Below are positions 8,350-16,145 of a stretch of 34,921 nt of DNA, piece after piece (positions within the stretch are counted from its first letter, which is position 1; each line of letters opens with the position of its first letter). The notes beneath the pieces are model-generated. The model was given only the letters and a program-made list of their open reading frames with translations, had not been told where the DNA came from and did not search any database. This DNA comes from Candidatus Altimarinota bacterium. Lineage in GTDB: Bacteria > Patescibacteriota > Gracilibacteria > UBA4473. A program made the translations under genes and the position numbers. The stretch spans positions 60,402-95,322 of the forward strand of contig JAHDBZ010000001.1 in the NCBI GenBank assembly GCA_020630245.1. Direction: 5' to 3'.

Positions 8350-8790
8350 TTAGCTTAGGACTGGCAACCCACCGGCTTTTTTTTCACTTCTCATCTGTTT
8401 CAGCCAGGCCTCTAGAGCTTCGCCCGTCTCTGGGCTGAGCAGGTGCTCGATCTTACAGGAGTCTGCGTCTGCGATGGCTTTGTCGACTCCTAGAAAGTTT
8501 ACGAAGAAGTCCATCATCATGGCTTTGTTTTTGATGATTTGTTGGGCCACTTGAGTGGCGTTTTCAGTGAGGGTGAAGTGTTTGTCTGGGTGTTGGGTGA
8601 TCCAGCCTTTTTTTACCAGTGTTTTGAGTGCTTGAGAGACGGTTGGGGCTGATACATCTAAGGCTTTTACCAGATCGCTGGCGTGAGCGTTTTCGGTTTC
8701 ATAGATCGTCATTAGGTAATGCGCTTCACTGTGAGAGAGCGGATTCTCGTGAAAGTGTTTCCAGACGTGATTGGTAGTAGTGCAAAGCAT
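8350..8790 (-). CDS. DtxR/MntR-family metal-dependent transcriptional regulator
   Basis: This 146-residue protein has the N-terminal winged helix and the dimerisation/metal domain of the DtxR family, which represses iron or manganese genes when metal-loaded. The HTH is visible as HASDLVKALDVSAPTVSQAL (residues 36-55), followed by the wing KKGWITQHPDKHFTLTENA. The dimerisation domain contains DADSCKIEHLLSPET, whose Cys112, Glu115 and His116 correspond to metal-site residues of DtxR (CRWEHVMSDE). The other metal-site His seen in DtxR/MntR is not obvious. There is no C-terminal SH3-like domain, so it is the short MntR-like form. It is divergent from an FTR1 iron permease, and a perfect palindrome lies between them. 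Iron control of the permease is the likely role (inference). Confidence 0.85.
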   Translation of the reverse strand: MLCTTTNHVWKHFHENPLSHSEAHYLMTIYETENAHASDLVKALDVSAPTVSQALKTLVKKGWITQHPDKHFTLTENATQVAQQIIKNKAMMMDFFVNFLGVDKAIADADSCKIEHLLSPETGEALEAWLKQMRSEKKAGGLPVLS

Positions 8791-8797
8791 GGAGCCA

Positions 8798-8829
8798 GTA
8801 TGAAGTATGAAGTCAGAAGTAAGAAGTAA
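8798..8829. repeat. 7-bp tandem array between dtxR-like gene and efeU
   Basis: Units AGTATGA, AGTATGA, AGTCAGA, AGTAAGA and a partial AGTAAT repeat with a 7-bp period, starting 8 bp upstream of the regulator's start codon. It is one of the same degenerate AGTNNGA family found near rpmF, nusB, pabB and the DUF389 gene. Confidence 0.8.
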
Positions 8830-8852
8830 TTTTTTGATAATTTTATTTGCAT

Positions 8853-8866
8853 TTAGGTATACCTAA
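8853..8866. promoter_or_regulatory. Probable DtxR-family operator (14-bp perfect palindrome)
   Basis: TTAGGTATACCTAA is a perfect 14-bp palindrome located between the divergent regulator and permease. Its TTAGGT...ACCTAA half-sites match those of the DtxR/IdeR iron box, which is longer (19 bp) in Actinobacteria. TTGCAT (8847-8852) before it and TATAAG (8868-8873) after it could be -35 and -10 elements with a 15-bp spacer, so a bound repressor would cover the permease promoter. The palindrome also rules out the upstream in-frame TTG at 8847 as the permease start. Confidence 0.72.
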
Positions 8867-8906
8867 GTATAAGCTCCGTGTCACGTATTTTAGTACTAAT
8901 TTTTCT

Positions 8907-9701
8907 ATGAACGCAGCGTTCCTGATTACATTCCGCGAAGGTCTTGAAGCCGCTCTTATTGTAGGGATTCTATTTGCCGCCATGCGTGCGTTAGGTGCGC
9001 AAAAGCAGAACTTTGTGGTTTGGGCTGGAGTTGTGATGGGTTTGCTGCTGAGCTTTTTATTTGCCTGGGCGTTTGCGACTTTTACCAGTGGGTTTGAGGG
9101 AACGAGTGAGAAACTTTACGAAGGCATCTTGATGTTAGTGGCCTGTGGGATTATTACCCATCTCATCTTTTGGATGCGAAAAGAAGGTAAAAATATTGCC
9201 AGACGTCTCAAAGAACAGGTGAAGACTCACGTCGACAAAGGTTCTCTTTGGATGATCGGAGCCCTGGCGACGATCGCGGTAGCACGAGAGGGGATTGAGA
9301 CTGTGATCTTTTTTCAGGCACTGTTTGTCCAATCAGGCGAACAAGTTTCGATAATGAGTGGATTGCTTGGCGTGGCTTCGGCGGTTTTGTTGGCTTGTGT
9401 GATCTTCTTCTCAACCCGCAAAGTACCAGTCGGTAAGCTCTTCGAATGGCTGTCATATTTCTTGATCTTGATTGCCGCTGGGTTGCTGGCGCACGGTATC
9501 GTTGAACTGCAAGCCGCTGGCTGGCTGCCAACCATCATCAAGCCACTCTATGATCTCTCAGCGATTCTTTCCGAAAAAGAAGGCCTGGGAGCCTTCCTCA
9601 AAGCAGGCTTTGGTTATGACGCCAATCCGTCGCTGATAGCGGTGGTTGGTTATGTGCTGTATCTGGGAATTGTAGGGCGAATGTATCTGAAAAAGAATTA
9701 A
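8907..9701 (+). CDS. efeU: FTR1/EfeU-family iron permease
   Basis: This 264-residue inner-membrane protein moves ferric (or oxidised ferrous) iron into the cell. It has about seven helices and both REXXE iron-binding motifs of the FTR1 family: FREGLEA (Arg10, Glu11, Glu14) in helix 1 and AREGIET (Arg127, Glu128, Glu131) in helix 4. I chose the ATG at 8907 because the motif begins ten residues later, as in other family members. The in-frame TTG at 8847 would place the operator palindrome inside the coding region. No EfeO, EfeB or multicopper oxidase partner is visible. The divergent DtxR-family gene and the palindrome suggest iron-repressed expression. Its last codons already belong to a 7-mer array. 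Confidence 0.88.
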   Translation: MNAAFLITFREGLEAALIVGILFAAMRALGAQKQNFVVWAGVVMGLLLSFLFAWAFATFTSGFEGTSEKLYEGILMLVACGIITHLIFWMRKEGKNIARRLKEQVKTHVDKGSLWMIGALATIAVAREGIETVIFFQALFVQSGEQVSIMSGLLGVASAVLLACVIFFSTRKVPVGKLFEWLSYFLILIAAGLLAHGIVELQAAGWLPTIIKPLYDLSAILSEKEGLGAFLKAGFGYDANPSLIAVVGYVLYLGIVGRMYLKKN

Positions 9702-9722
9702 GAGCTTAGAATTAAGAACTTA
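9695..9722. repeat. 7-bp tandem array across the efeU stop codon
   Basis: Units GAATTAA, GAGCTTA, GAATTAA, GAACTTA (then GATTTTT) repeat with a 7-bp period. The first unit contains the last Asn codon and the TAA stop of efeU. Confidence 0.78.
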
Positions 9723-9772
9723 GATTTTTTAGGCTATAAGTAGTTGGGAGAGCAGACTAGTGCTCTTGCAAA

Positions 9773-11179
9773 TTATCTAACGCCTAAATCTTTCTTGAGC
9801 GCATGAATATGCCGAGCGGTAGCACTGTCAGTGCGGGCCAAGTCCTTAACTTTGCGGACTCCGTGCATGATCGTGGTGTGGTTTTTACCACCGAAGGCTT
9901 CGCCGATGCCTTCGAAACTCATTTTGAGGACATCTTTGCACAGTAGCCAGCTGATCTGACGCGGAAAGACGATCTCTTGTTTGCGAGAGGTACCGATGAG
10001 GTCGGTTGCTGGGATCTGAAAGTAATCAGAAATCAGCGTAATGATATCATCTGGGTTGCGAGCCAGGCTGCGGTGTTCACGACCGGTAATGAGGTCTTCG
10101 TTAGGCTGCAGCTGTCGGAATATTTTTCCGACACTCTGGATCGTAGGAGAGACTTGACTGAGCTCGAGCTCAGCGTGAATCATGTTGAGTACGTTTTCGA
10201 CTTCGCGTAGATTCTTTCGAACATTAGTGGCGATGAATTGTTGTACGTCTTCGGGAAGAATAAGGCCCAAAGCTTGAGCCTTGGCTCGGATGATAGCCAT
10301 CTTGGTTTCGTAGCTCGGCATGGTGACGTCTACCACTAGACCCCAACCGAAACGAGAACTAAGACGGTCAGCCATTTTTTCCAGCTGAGCCGGTGGACGG
10401 TCAGCGGAGAAGATCATTTGTTTGTTGAGATCTCTTAGATCGTTAAACGTATTAAAGACTTCGACCTGGGTTTTTTCTTTGCCGGCAAAAAATTGTACGT
10501 CGTCGATTAGTAGTACATCAACCCGGCGGTATTTTTTTCGAAGGGCTTCTGTCTTGCCCTCACGAATGGCTTTGATCGCTTCATTCGTAAATCGTTCAGC
10601 GGTGGTGTAGATGACAACCGCCTCAGGGTTTTGTTGACGGATTGCATTGGCCGTTCCTTGGAGGAGGTGTGTTTTCCCAAGTCCCACGCCGCCATAAAGA
10701 TAGAGAGGGTTGTAGGCTTTAGCTTCTTGACCGGCAGTTTGAGCGACCGCCAGACAAGCGGCGTGTGCCAGTCGATTTTTTTCTCCAACGATGAAGTTGT
10801 CGAGTGTGAACTTGTTTTGCACCAGTCGAGATTCAAGTCCCGAAGCGTGTTTTTCGGTTGGTTGTTTTGGAAGTTTTCGAGGCGCTTTTGGTTTTGCAAA
10901 AGCCGGAGCGATAACGGCTGGTTTGTCAGCCAGCGTTAGATCTACGTTGAAATAGATACGGTCAATCTCTGGTAGAGTTTTTTGTACGTTGTTGAGTAGA
11001 ATGGTCTGATATTTGTTTTCCAACCAGTTTTTATTCATCTCAGTTGGACAGCTAATGAGGACCGCTGATCCAGAGATTTCTTTGAGATGTACTTTTTTAA
11101 ACCAGGTATGAAATTCCATGCGTGAAATCTTCTGAGAAAGATTTTCTAGCACTTGGTTCCAGACTTGGGTTTTGTCCAT
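9773..11179 (-). CDS. dnaA: Chromosomal replication initiator DnaA
   Basis: DnaA opens the replication origin and loads the helicase. The 468-residue protein has domain I at the start (VWNQVLENLSQKISRMEFHTWF), a short Pro/Lys-rich linker (about 85-115), the AAA+ domain with Walker A GGVGLGKT (163-170) and Walker B VLLIDD (222-227), sensor motifs (FSADRPPAQL, RLSSRFGWGL) and domain IV with the DnaA-box binding signature FGGKNHTTIMHGVRKV near the end. The ATG at 11179 is preferred over a TTG two codons upstream because family members start with a Met followed by a short polar stretch. It follows purA by about 50 bp and probably shares its transcript. No cluster of DnaA boxes is visible next to it, so the origin is probably elsewhere. 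Confidence 0.97.
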   Translation of the reverse strand: MDKTQVWNQVLENLSQKISRMEFHTWFKKVHLKEISGSAVLISCPTEMNKNWLENKYQTILLNNVQKTLPEIDRIYFNVDLTLADKPAVIAPAFAKPKAPRKLPKQPTEKHASGLESRLVQNKFTLDNFIVGEKNRLAHAACLAVAQTAGQEAKAYNPLYLYGGVGLGKTHLLQGTANAIRQQNPEAVVIYTTAERFTNEAIKAIREGKTEALRKKYRRVDVLLIDDVQFFAGKEKTQVEVFNTFNDLRDLNKQMIFSADRPPAQLEKMADRLSSRFGWGLVVDVTMPSYETKMAIIRAKAQALGLILPEDVQQFIATNVRKNLREVENVLNMIHAELELSQVSPTIQSVGKIFRQLQPNEDLITGREHRSLARNPDDIITLISDYFQIPATDLIGTSRKQEIVFPRQISWLLCKDVLKMSFEGIGEAFGGKNHTTIMHGVRKVKDLARTDSATARHIHALKKDLGVR

Positions 11180-11229
11180 GATCAATAAATATTTTGAGGG
11201 GGTTTTTTGTTTTTTGTCACATTGAGAAA

Positions 11230-12519
11230 TTAATCTCTGAAGATGAGATCTTGTCGATCCATGCCGACGCCGATGGCGCGGATTGGACAGCGGATGAGTT
11301 TTTCTAATGTGGTAACATAACTTCTAGCATTTTCAGGGAGATCGGTAAAGTCTTTTATGCCACTTAGGTCTTCTTCCCAGCCTGGAAGCGTGATGTATTC
11401 AACTTCGAGTTTTTGATTGGCCTTGCGTGTAGTTGGAACGGTGCGAATTTCTTGGCCATCGAGCAGATACTTGGTAGCGACTTTGAGCTCTGGAATCCCA
11501 GAGAGTACATCAAGTTTTGTGAGATTAATACAATCAAGTCCGTTGAACTCAACAGAGTTGCGCACTACTACGGCGTCAAACCAACCACAGCGACGTGGTC
11601 GTCCGGTTACCGCTCCAAATTCACCGCCAGCCGCTCGCAAGTCTTCTCCAAGTTGATCGTTGAGTTCTGTTGGGAATGGTCCAGAGCCGACCCGAGTAGT
11701 GTAGGCTTTTGCAATTCCTATTAAGCCTGTGATTTTTCGGGCAGGAAAACCGAGTCCGGTCGCAATGCCTCCCGACGAAACGTTGCTCGAAGTTACGAAT
11801 GGATAGGTGCCGTGGTCAATATCAAGATGATGCGCTTGAGCGCCTTCAAAGAGGATTCGTTTTCCGTCGCGGAGTGCTTCTTGGAGTAGTATACGAGTGT
11901 CAGTCAGAAGTGGTTTGATCTCATCGCGTACTGACATGATTTTTTGAAATTCTTCTTCTGCGTCGACATTAAGTCCGAGTGTCTCGTTGTGAAATTTTAC
12001 ATTCGCAAAGACTTTTTCTTTGAGGAGTTCTTTGTCGAGTAAATCTTCGCATCGGATTCCGCGGCGAGAAATTTTATCATTATAAGTCGGTCCGATGCCG
12101 CGACAGGTAGTGCCAATCTTTTTGTCACCTTTGCGTCTTTCGAGCTCGGCATCAATTGTCTTATGGTATTCAAATACTAAATGGGCGTGTAGCGATATCT
12201 TGACTCGCGGTCGAATGTTTTCGATGCCTGTTTCTTCGAGACTTTTGATTTCAAAGATGAGGTCAATTGGGTCGACGACGGTTCCATTTCCGATAACGCC
12301 AATGGTATCTGGATGTAATAATCCAGAGGGGAAGAGACGGAATACATATTTTTTGCCCTCATTGTAGATAGTGTGTCCCGCATTCGCGCCACCAGTGCTG
12401 CGGCAGATATAGTCAAAGTGTGCAGACATAGCGTCTACGAGTTTTCCTTTTCCTTCATCTCCCCATTGTGTACCAATTACGCCCACATTTAAACCGAGAG
12501 GTTGAAGGAAGTTTTGCAT
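11230..12519 (-). CDS. purA: Adenylosuccinate synthetase
   Basis: PurA joins IMP and aspartate using GTP to make adenylosuccinate, the committed step to AMP. The 429-residue protein shows the GTP P-loop VIGTQWGDEGKGKLVD (residues 14-29), GGANAGHTIY, the IMP loop GTTCRGIGPTYNDKISRRGIR, EGAQAHHLDIDHGTYPFVTSSN, the aspartate/GTP region VTGRPRRCGWFDAVVVRN and the C-terminal KLDVLSGIPELKVATKY. In most bacterial sequences the EGAQ block reads EGAQGxxLD; here the Gly is Ala (EGAQAHHLD). It is upstream of dnaA in the same direction. No other purine gene is in the window. No Shine-Dalgarno motif precedes the start (AATAAACATG). Confidence 0.96.
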   Translation of the reverse strand: MQNFLQPLGLNVGVIGTQWGDEGKGKLVDAMSAHFDYICRSTGGANAGHTIYNEGKKYVFRLFPSGLLHPDTIGVIGNGTVVDPIDLIFEIKSLEETGIENIRPRVKISLHAHLVFEYHKTIDAELERRKGDKKIGTTCRGIGPTYNDKISRRGIRCEDLLDKELLKEKVFANVKFHNETLGLNVDAEEEFQKIMSVRDEIKPLLTDTRILLQEALRDGKRILFEGAQAHHLDIDHGTYPFVTSSNVSSGGIATGLGFPARKITGLIGIAKAYTTRVGSGPFPTELNDQLGEDLRAAGGEFGAVTGRPRRCGWFDAVVVRNSVEFNGLDCINLTKLDVLSGIPELKVATKYLLDGQEIRTVPTTRKANQKLEVEYITLPGWEEDLSGIKDFTDLPENARSYVTTLEKLIRCPIRAIGVGMDRQDLIFRD

Positions 12520-12569
12520 GTTTATTGAGTTGTGATTCGGATTAAATTGAGGGATCGAACCGCCGGGGG

Positions 12570-12598
12570 AACCTACTAAAATCTGCGAGGCTCGTCAA
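12570..12598 (-). promoter_or_regulatory. Possible promoter for purA-dnaA
   Basis: On the reverse strand TTGACG (12598-12593) is followed after 17 bp by TAGGTT (12575-12570), about 50 bp before the purA start. The -35 matches the box used before rpsO, rpmE and rpsT, but the -10 is weak. Confidence 0.35.
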
Positions 12599-12697
12599 AG
12601 CAAAAACCTTAATTTCGCTCTGGGATTGGCTCGTTTTTTGGGAAATATATAAAAAAAATATGTACACACAAAGACTATTGGAAAAAGAATAAAAAAA

Positions 12698-12727
12698 TTG
12701 CACAAGTATAAAAAAATTAACTAGACT
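12698..12727 (+). promoter_or_regulatory. Possible promoter of the LPSTG surface protein gene
   Basis: TTGCAC (12698-12703) and TAGACT (12722-12727) are 18 bp apart, in a very A/T-rich stretch 35 bp before the ATG at 12763. The rest of 12520-12762 holds no gene I can support. Confidence 0.35.
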
Positions 12728-12762
12728 CTCCTTGATCACATTTTGTGAACTCGCACAAAAAA

Positions 12763-14145
12763 ATGAAACTACAAAACTCTTTGGCTTTGGGATTTGGATT
12801 GATGCTTGCCGTGTCAGCGCATTCTTATGCAGCTTCGACGGTTGCCAATCCTATTAATGAAGATCTATTCTTCTCTAATGGTGTACAGATCGAAGATGTC
12901 ACCGAAACGGCGCAGGGGGTGGCTTCGGTCACACTGCAGGGTTCGGGTAGTCTGACGGTTGGAAGTCAGGCCAGTGGAGGATTTCCGCGAGTGGCCGTTT
13001 CAGCTGGTACAACTATTACTAGTAACCGCTATTGGCCCGCAGAAACAGTGCCAAAAACTAGCTGGGACGGACAGTTTACAGCGCCTGGTTCAGGTCGACT
13101 GCCATCTAGTGACGAAATTACTTTCCAATACGCTGCAAATCTCGGCAATAACTATCAAGCGGTTGGAGCCTTTGTATGGGGGTTGAGTAACGAAGTTTTC
13201 TCTTTTAGTGTCCCGGCTCGATTTATGTTGCCGGTTGATGAAGCTGATGGGCAACGACTTTGGGTGGCGCCAGCTTCTGGGTCTGGTTGGGCGGTCACCG
13301 ACGCTAATAACTATTGTGTCGTCGAATCAGGTCTTTGTTATCTCGAGTTAACATCGTTTGGAGGATTAGCTTTAGTTAAACAAACCTACGCTGATTGTCC
13401 GAAATCAACGGTTAATAATGGTACCGTCGGTTCGGCACCAAATTGTATAGTGACCTGTAATAGTGGATACTATATTGATAACGAAGGAAATGAATGTCTT
13501 TCAGATAACTTCGACAGCTCGGCGCCAGTTGGTGGTGGAGATGTTTCAGATGGAGATGAAAGCGTAGAGTCACAGTGGACAGAAGAAGATCTAAAAGCTT
13601 TTGATGATTTCTCTGAACCAGAGCAAGAGACTATTTATGATTTTGCCTCAGAATATGGTTATGATCCATTGGAGCTGATTCGGGCAACACCAGGGGGCGT
13701 GAGAGAGCGTGGGTCAGCAGCTTCGATTCGTTACTACCTGGAAGAATACACAGATATGACTGATGAAGAGCTGGCTAAAGTACGACACATCAATACTGGA
13801 TACATGGCTCGAAATCCGCGTTCTGCTGAAGAACAAATTGCGGCTTACAGTCGAGATAAGGACCCGGCTGAGAAACGAGCTGAAGATGATAGTTTTGCCA
13901 GCTACTTACTCGCTATGCGAAATCGCTTCGCAAGCCAGCAAGGTGGCGAAGCTGTGGTGGCTGGTCAGACTGATGCAGTTGCTCAAGGTGCTCTCGCTGA
14001 CGCAGAAGGTGCCGCCTCGGGAGCCGCTTCAGATCAGTTCCATTCAGCAGGGGGGTTGCTCCCAAGTACGGGACCAGGATTATTCATTGCTATCGCTATT
14101 ATTGGCTTCATGCTCATGCTGTTCGGCGGCATACGTCGGAATTAA
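12763..14145 (+). CDS. LPXTG-type sortase-anchored surface protein
   Basis: The 460-residue protein has a classical signal peptide (MKLQNSLALGFGLMLAVSAHSYAA) and ends with a cell-wall sorting signal: LPSTG at about residues 433-437, a hydrophobic stretch (LFIAIAIIGFMLMLFGG) and the basic tail IRRN. The N-terminal half is beta-rich. A Cys-containing stretch at about 205-245 (DCPKSTVNNG, NCIVTCNSGYYIDNEGNEC) resembles EGF- or GCC2/3-like modules that bind in disulfide pairs. The middle to C-terminal part is acidic and helical (SQWTEEDLKAFDDFSEPEQE) and leads into a Gly/Ala-rich spacer. I chose the ATG at 12763 over the GTG at 12745 because it gives the normal signal peptide. No sortase gene is in the window. 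Surface display through a sortase is inferred from the motif; the binding partner is unknown. Confidence 0.75.
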   Translation: MKLQNSLALGFGLMLAVSAHSYAASTVANPINEDLFFSNGVQIEDVTETAQGVASVTLQGSGSLTVGSQASGGFPRVAVSAGTTITSNRYWPAETVPKTSWDGQFTAPGSGRLPSSDEITFQYAANLGNNYQAVGAFVWGLSNEVFSFSVPARFMLPVDEADGQRLWVAPASGSGWAVTDANNYCVVESGLCYLELTSFGGLALVKQTYADCPKSTVNNGTVGSAPNCIVTCNSGYYIDNEGNECLSDNFDSSAPVGGGDVSDGDESVESQWTEEDLKAFDDFSEPEQETIYDFASEYGYDPLELIRATPGGVRERGSAASIRYYLEEYTDMTDEELAKVRHINTGYMARNPRSAEEQIAAYSRDKDPAEKRAEDDSFASYLLAMRNRFASQQGGEAVVAGQTDAVAQGALADAEGAASGAASDQFHSAGGLLPSTGPGLFIAIAIIGFMLMLFGGIRRN

Positions 14146-14187
14146 CAACGCTACACTAAGTTTCTGGATATTTTGTGGGTCCAAGAA

Positions 14188-14210
14188 GCCCTGCCTCGGC
14201 AGGGTTTTTT
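14188..14210 (+). terminator. Strong intrinsic terminator after the LPSTG gene
   Basis: CCCTGC (14189-14194) pairs with GCAGGG (14199-14204) around a CTCG loop, directly followed by six T. It separates the surface protein from the rpmE transcript. Confidence 0.9.
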
Positions 14211-14238
14211 GGTAACTTGAAAATGCCGGATAATTGCC

Positions 14239-14266
14239 TTGACGATGACCCCTAAAAACCTATATT
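14239..14266 (+). promoter_or_regulatory. Promoter of rpmE operon (TTGACG-N16-TATATT)
   Basis: TTGACG at 14239-14244 and TATATT at 14261-14266 with a 16-bp spacer. The same pair of hexamers with the same spacing lies before rpsT on the other strand. It is about 50 bp upstream of the rpmE ATG. Confidence 0.72.
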
Positions 14267-14315
14267 CCATCGGCTTTGCTGGTACTTGGCCACAAAGATG
14301 TAATCCATACTAAAC

Positions 14316-14576
14316 ATGCAAACTGGTATCCATCCTACTCTTCATCCTGTGATCTTTCGGGATGCAAACGCAAAAAAAGATTTTGTTATTTACTCGACGA
14401 TGACTTCTGAAGAAACAGAAGAAATCGGCGGTGTAAAGCACTACGTAGTGCGGGTTGATGTCTCATCAGCCTCACATCCTTTCTATACAGGAAAACAAAA
14501 CCTCGTCGATACTTCAGGGCGAGTTGATAAATTCCGTGCTAAGATGGAACGTGCGAAAGCCGCGCAAGCTAAATAA
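14316..14576 (+). CDS. rpmE2: 50S ribosomal protein L31, type B
   Basis: L31 binds the central protuberance and bridges the subunits. The 86-residue protein reads MQTGIHPTLHPVIFRDANAK near the start and SSASHPFYTGKQNLVDTSGRVDKF near the end, matching type B L31 (IHPxYHPVxFxD...SHPFYTGxQ...GRVxxF). There are no cysteines, so this is the zinc-free (C-minus) form. In many bacteria the type B form is induced by zinc limitation alongside a zinc-binding paralogue. Here it heads a growth-related gene run under a strong promoter, so it may be the only L31 (inference). The next gene starts 8 bp downstream. Confidence 0.93.
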   Translation: MQTGIHPTLHPVIFRDANAKKDFVIYSTMTSEETEEIGGVKHYVVRVDVSSASHPFYTGKQNLVDTSGRVDKFRAKMERAKAAQAK

Positions 14577-14584
14577 TTATTACC

Positions 14585-15748
14585 ATGGCCGAAGAAAAGA
14601 AAAAAACCACTCGAAGCACTGCTAGTACCGCTAAGAAAGTAACCAAAAAAGTTACGAAAAAAGCCACTACTAAGGCAAAGTCTACGACTAAAAAAGTAGC
14701 TTCAACCGCGAAATCAACGACGAAAAAAGCCACTACAAAAGCCAAGTCAACGGCTAAGAAGGCAACTTCAACGGCGAAAAAGCCAGTAAAGGTCGCTAAA
14801 TCAGTGATTCGACCTGGAAAGGTTGTCACGATGACTGACTGGAAAAAGACTGCTACAGGGGCTTTTGGAGCCTGGAAAAGTGTTGGTTGGCGGATTTTTG
14901 TACTGTTCTTGTCGTTCTTTGCGGCTATGATGCCTATTTTAGCCCTGATTGGAGGAGGTTACACGCTCTTGGCCGGAGGTTTTCAAGGGCTCGAAAATCA
15001 ATTTGTGAATCTGCAGTTTGGTAATCCAGACCTTGCGTTCCTTTGGGGGGCGGGGCTTGGGTTTATTTTGTTACTTACCGCGATTTTTGTACTTTCATTT
15101 CTCGTCAATATCGCCACCTGGTTAACCCTTAAAAATTACGCACACGGGAAACCCAACAATCCACTCATAGTTTTCTTTCGTGATAGTTGGGCTTATCTAG
15201 GTCGCTATACGTGGCTCTCGGTGAAAATTTTCCTTTACCTTTTAGTCCCAATCCTAGGGCTCGTGCTTTTCGGTGCTTTGATGAGTACTCTCTTTGGAGC
15301 CGCGGCTAATTTTATAGGAGATCCTACGATGTCTATGGCATTGATGGTAGCGCTCGGTATTTTATCAGTGATTGTTCTGTTTTTCTTACTGCGGATGCTC
15401 TTCCGTCGATGGACCGAAGCTATTATGATGCCAATTGTACTGATGGAATCAGACGATTCCGTAACGAACGTCTGGTCAAAATCACTCAGCCTGGCGCAAA
15501 AAAATTGGGGAGCGATCCTTGGAGCCATCCTACTCTTTGCCTTTCCTTTTTGGATCGTACAGGTGATCTCCGATCCAGAGCTGATGCAGTTGTACGCACC
15601 AGAAGCTTTTCTAAATAATGATTGGCTCTTTGGTGGCGCTATTGCCTTCAACGTGCTTTTCTCTCTCCTGATTATGACGCCGATTACGACGGCTTTCCTG
15701 TACGGAATTACTCGACACCTTGGTAACGTCAAAAACATTAAACTCTAA
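14585..15748 (+). CDS. Multi-pass membrane protein with histone-H1-like basic N-terminal tail
   Basis: The first 80 or so residues are almost entirely Lys, Ala, Thr and Ser in repeats such as KKVTKKATTKAKSTTKK and AKSTAKKATSTAKK, the style of histone-H1/HctA-like and AlgP-like DNA-binding tails. After a short linker (TDWKKTATGAFGAWKSVGW) come about six hydrophobic helices (near 105-135, 153-180, 205-235, 247-272, 305-325 and 345-375), so the rest is an integral membrane protein without cysteines or a clear enzyme motif. If the tail is cytoplasmic it could hold nucleic acid or ribosomes at the membrane; that is inference. It lies 8 bp after rpmE and 12 bp before rpmF, inside a run of translation genes. 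I do not recognise a named family for the membrane domain. Confidence 0.8.
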   Translation: MAEEKKKTTRSTASTAKKVTKKVTKKATTKAKSTTKKVASTAKSTTKKATTKAKSTAKKATSTAKKPVKVAKSVIRPGKVVTMTDWKKTATGAFGAWKSVGWRIFVLFLSFFAAMMPILALIGGGYTLLAGGFQGLENQFVNLQFGNPDLAFLWGAGLGFILLLTAIFVLSFLVNIATWLTLKNYAHGKPNNPLIVFFRDSWAYLGRYTWLSVKIFLYLLVPILGLVLFGALMSTLFGAAANFIGDPTMSMALMVALGILSVIVLFFLLRMLFRRWTEAIMMPIVLMESDDSVTNVWSKSLSLAQKNWGAILGAILLFAFPFWIVQVISDPELMQLYAPEAFLNNDWLFGGAIAFNVLFSLLIMTPITTAFLYGITRHLGNVKNIKL

Positions 15749-15760
15749 ACCTTTTATCTC

Positions 15761-16006
15761 ATGTCTAAGAAACCAGTACCCAAGAAACAACAGGCTAAAT
15801 CGCAAAGTCGTTCACGACACAGCAAATATGTAGCCGAACAACGAAAACGTCTTTCACAAGGTGTGCAACTTACGGAATGTACTCACTGTGGAGCCAAGCG
15901 ACGTGTACACTATGCTTGTGAAGCCTGTGGTTACTACCGTGGTCGACAAGTCCTTAATGTAGACAGCTCGACTGGTAGCGGTAAAGTTACCGAGATTTCA
16001 GCCTAA
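15761..16006 (+). CDS. rpmF: 50S ribosomal protein L32
   Basis: The 81-residue protein begins MSKKPVPKKQQAKSQSRSRH, the normal basic L32 start. It carries the L32 zinc motif CTHCGAKRRVHYACEACGYY with cysteines at 40, 43, 53 and 56. A short C-terminal extension (VDSSTGSGKVTEISA) makes it longer than the usual 57-60. The start context is TTATCTCATG with no Shine-Dalgarno motif. Confidence 0.95.
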   Translation: MSKKPVPKKQQAKSQSRSRHSKYVAEQRKRLSQGVQLTECTHCGAKRRVHYACEACGYYRGRQVLNVDSSTGSGKVTEISA

Positions 16007-16021
16007 ACGAAGCGAGAAGTA

Positions 16022-16083
16022 AGTGAGACTTGTCGAGTCTACGAGACATCAGTCGAACTTATCCTGAGCCTGCGAAGGATCTT
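16022..16083 (+). repeat. Dispersed repeat element, copy A
   Basis: This 62-bp copy runs from AGTGAGACT to GAAGGATCTT and contains AGTCGAACTTATCCTGAGC. It matches the copies at 33527-33608 and, inverted, 27813-27894, except that it lacks the inner CAAACGATCTTGAGTTTGTC-type segment. It is flanked on both sides by AGTNNGA-type short repeats and fills most of the rpmF-nusB gap. Confidence 0.85.
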
Positions 16084-16084
16084 A

Positions 16085-16140
16085 TGTCATAAGTAAGCAG
16101 TGAGAAGTGCTTTAAACCGAAGGCTTCATATTTCATACTT
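16085..16140. repeat. Degenerate 7-mer arrays upstream of nusB
   Basis: After copy A come AAGTAAGCAGTGAGAAGTG-type units and then CTTCATATTTCATACTTCC, the reverse complement of the same AGTATGAA words. The block ends at the nusB start codon. A near-identical CATATTTCATACTT precedes rnc. Confidence 0.65.
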
Positions 16141-16145
16141 CCACT

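Noticed and set aside
12541..12600. GGTTCGATCCC on the reverse strand, similar to a tRNA T-arm
   Set aside because: The flanking bases do not form the 5-bp T stem, and no acceptor, D or anticodon arms can be built around it.
12542..12739. Small reverse-strand frame upstream of purA
   Set aside because: It is low-complexity, encoded by A/T-rich promoter DNA, and has no family features.
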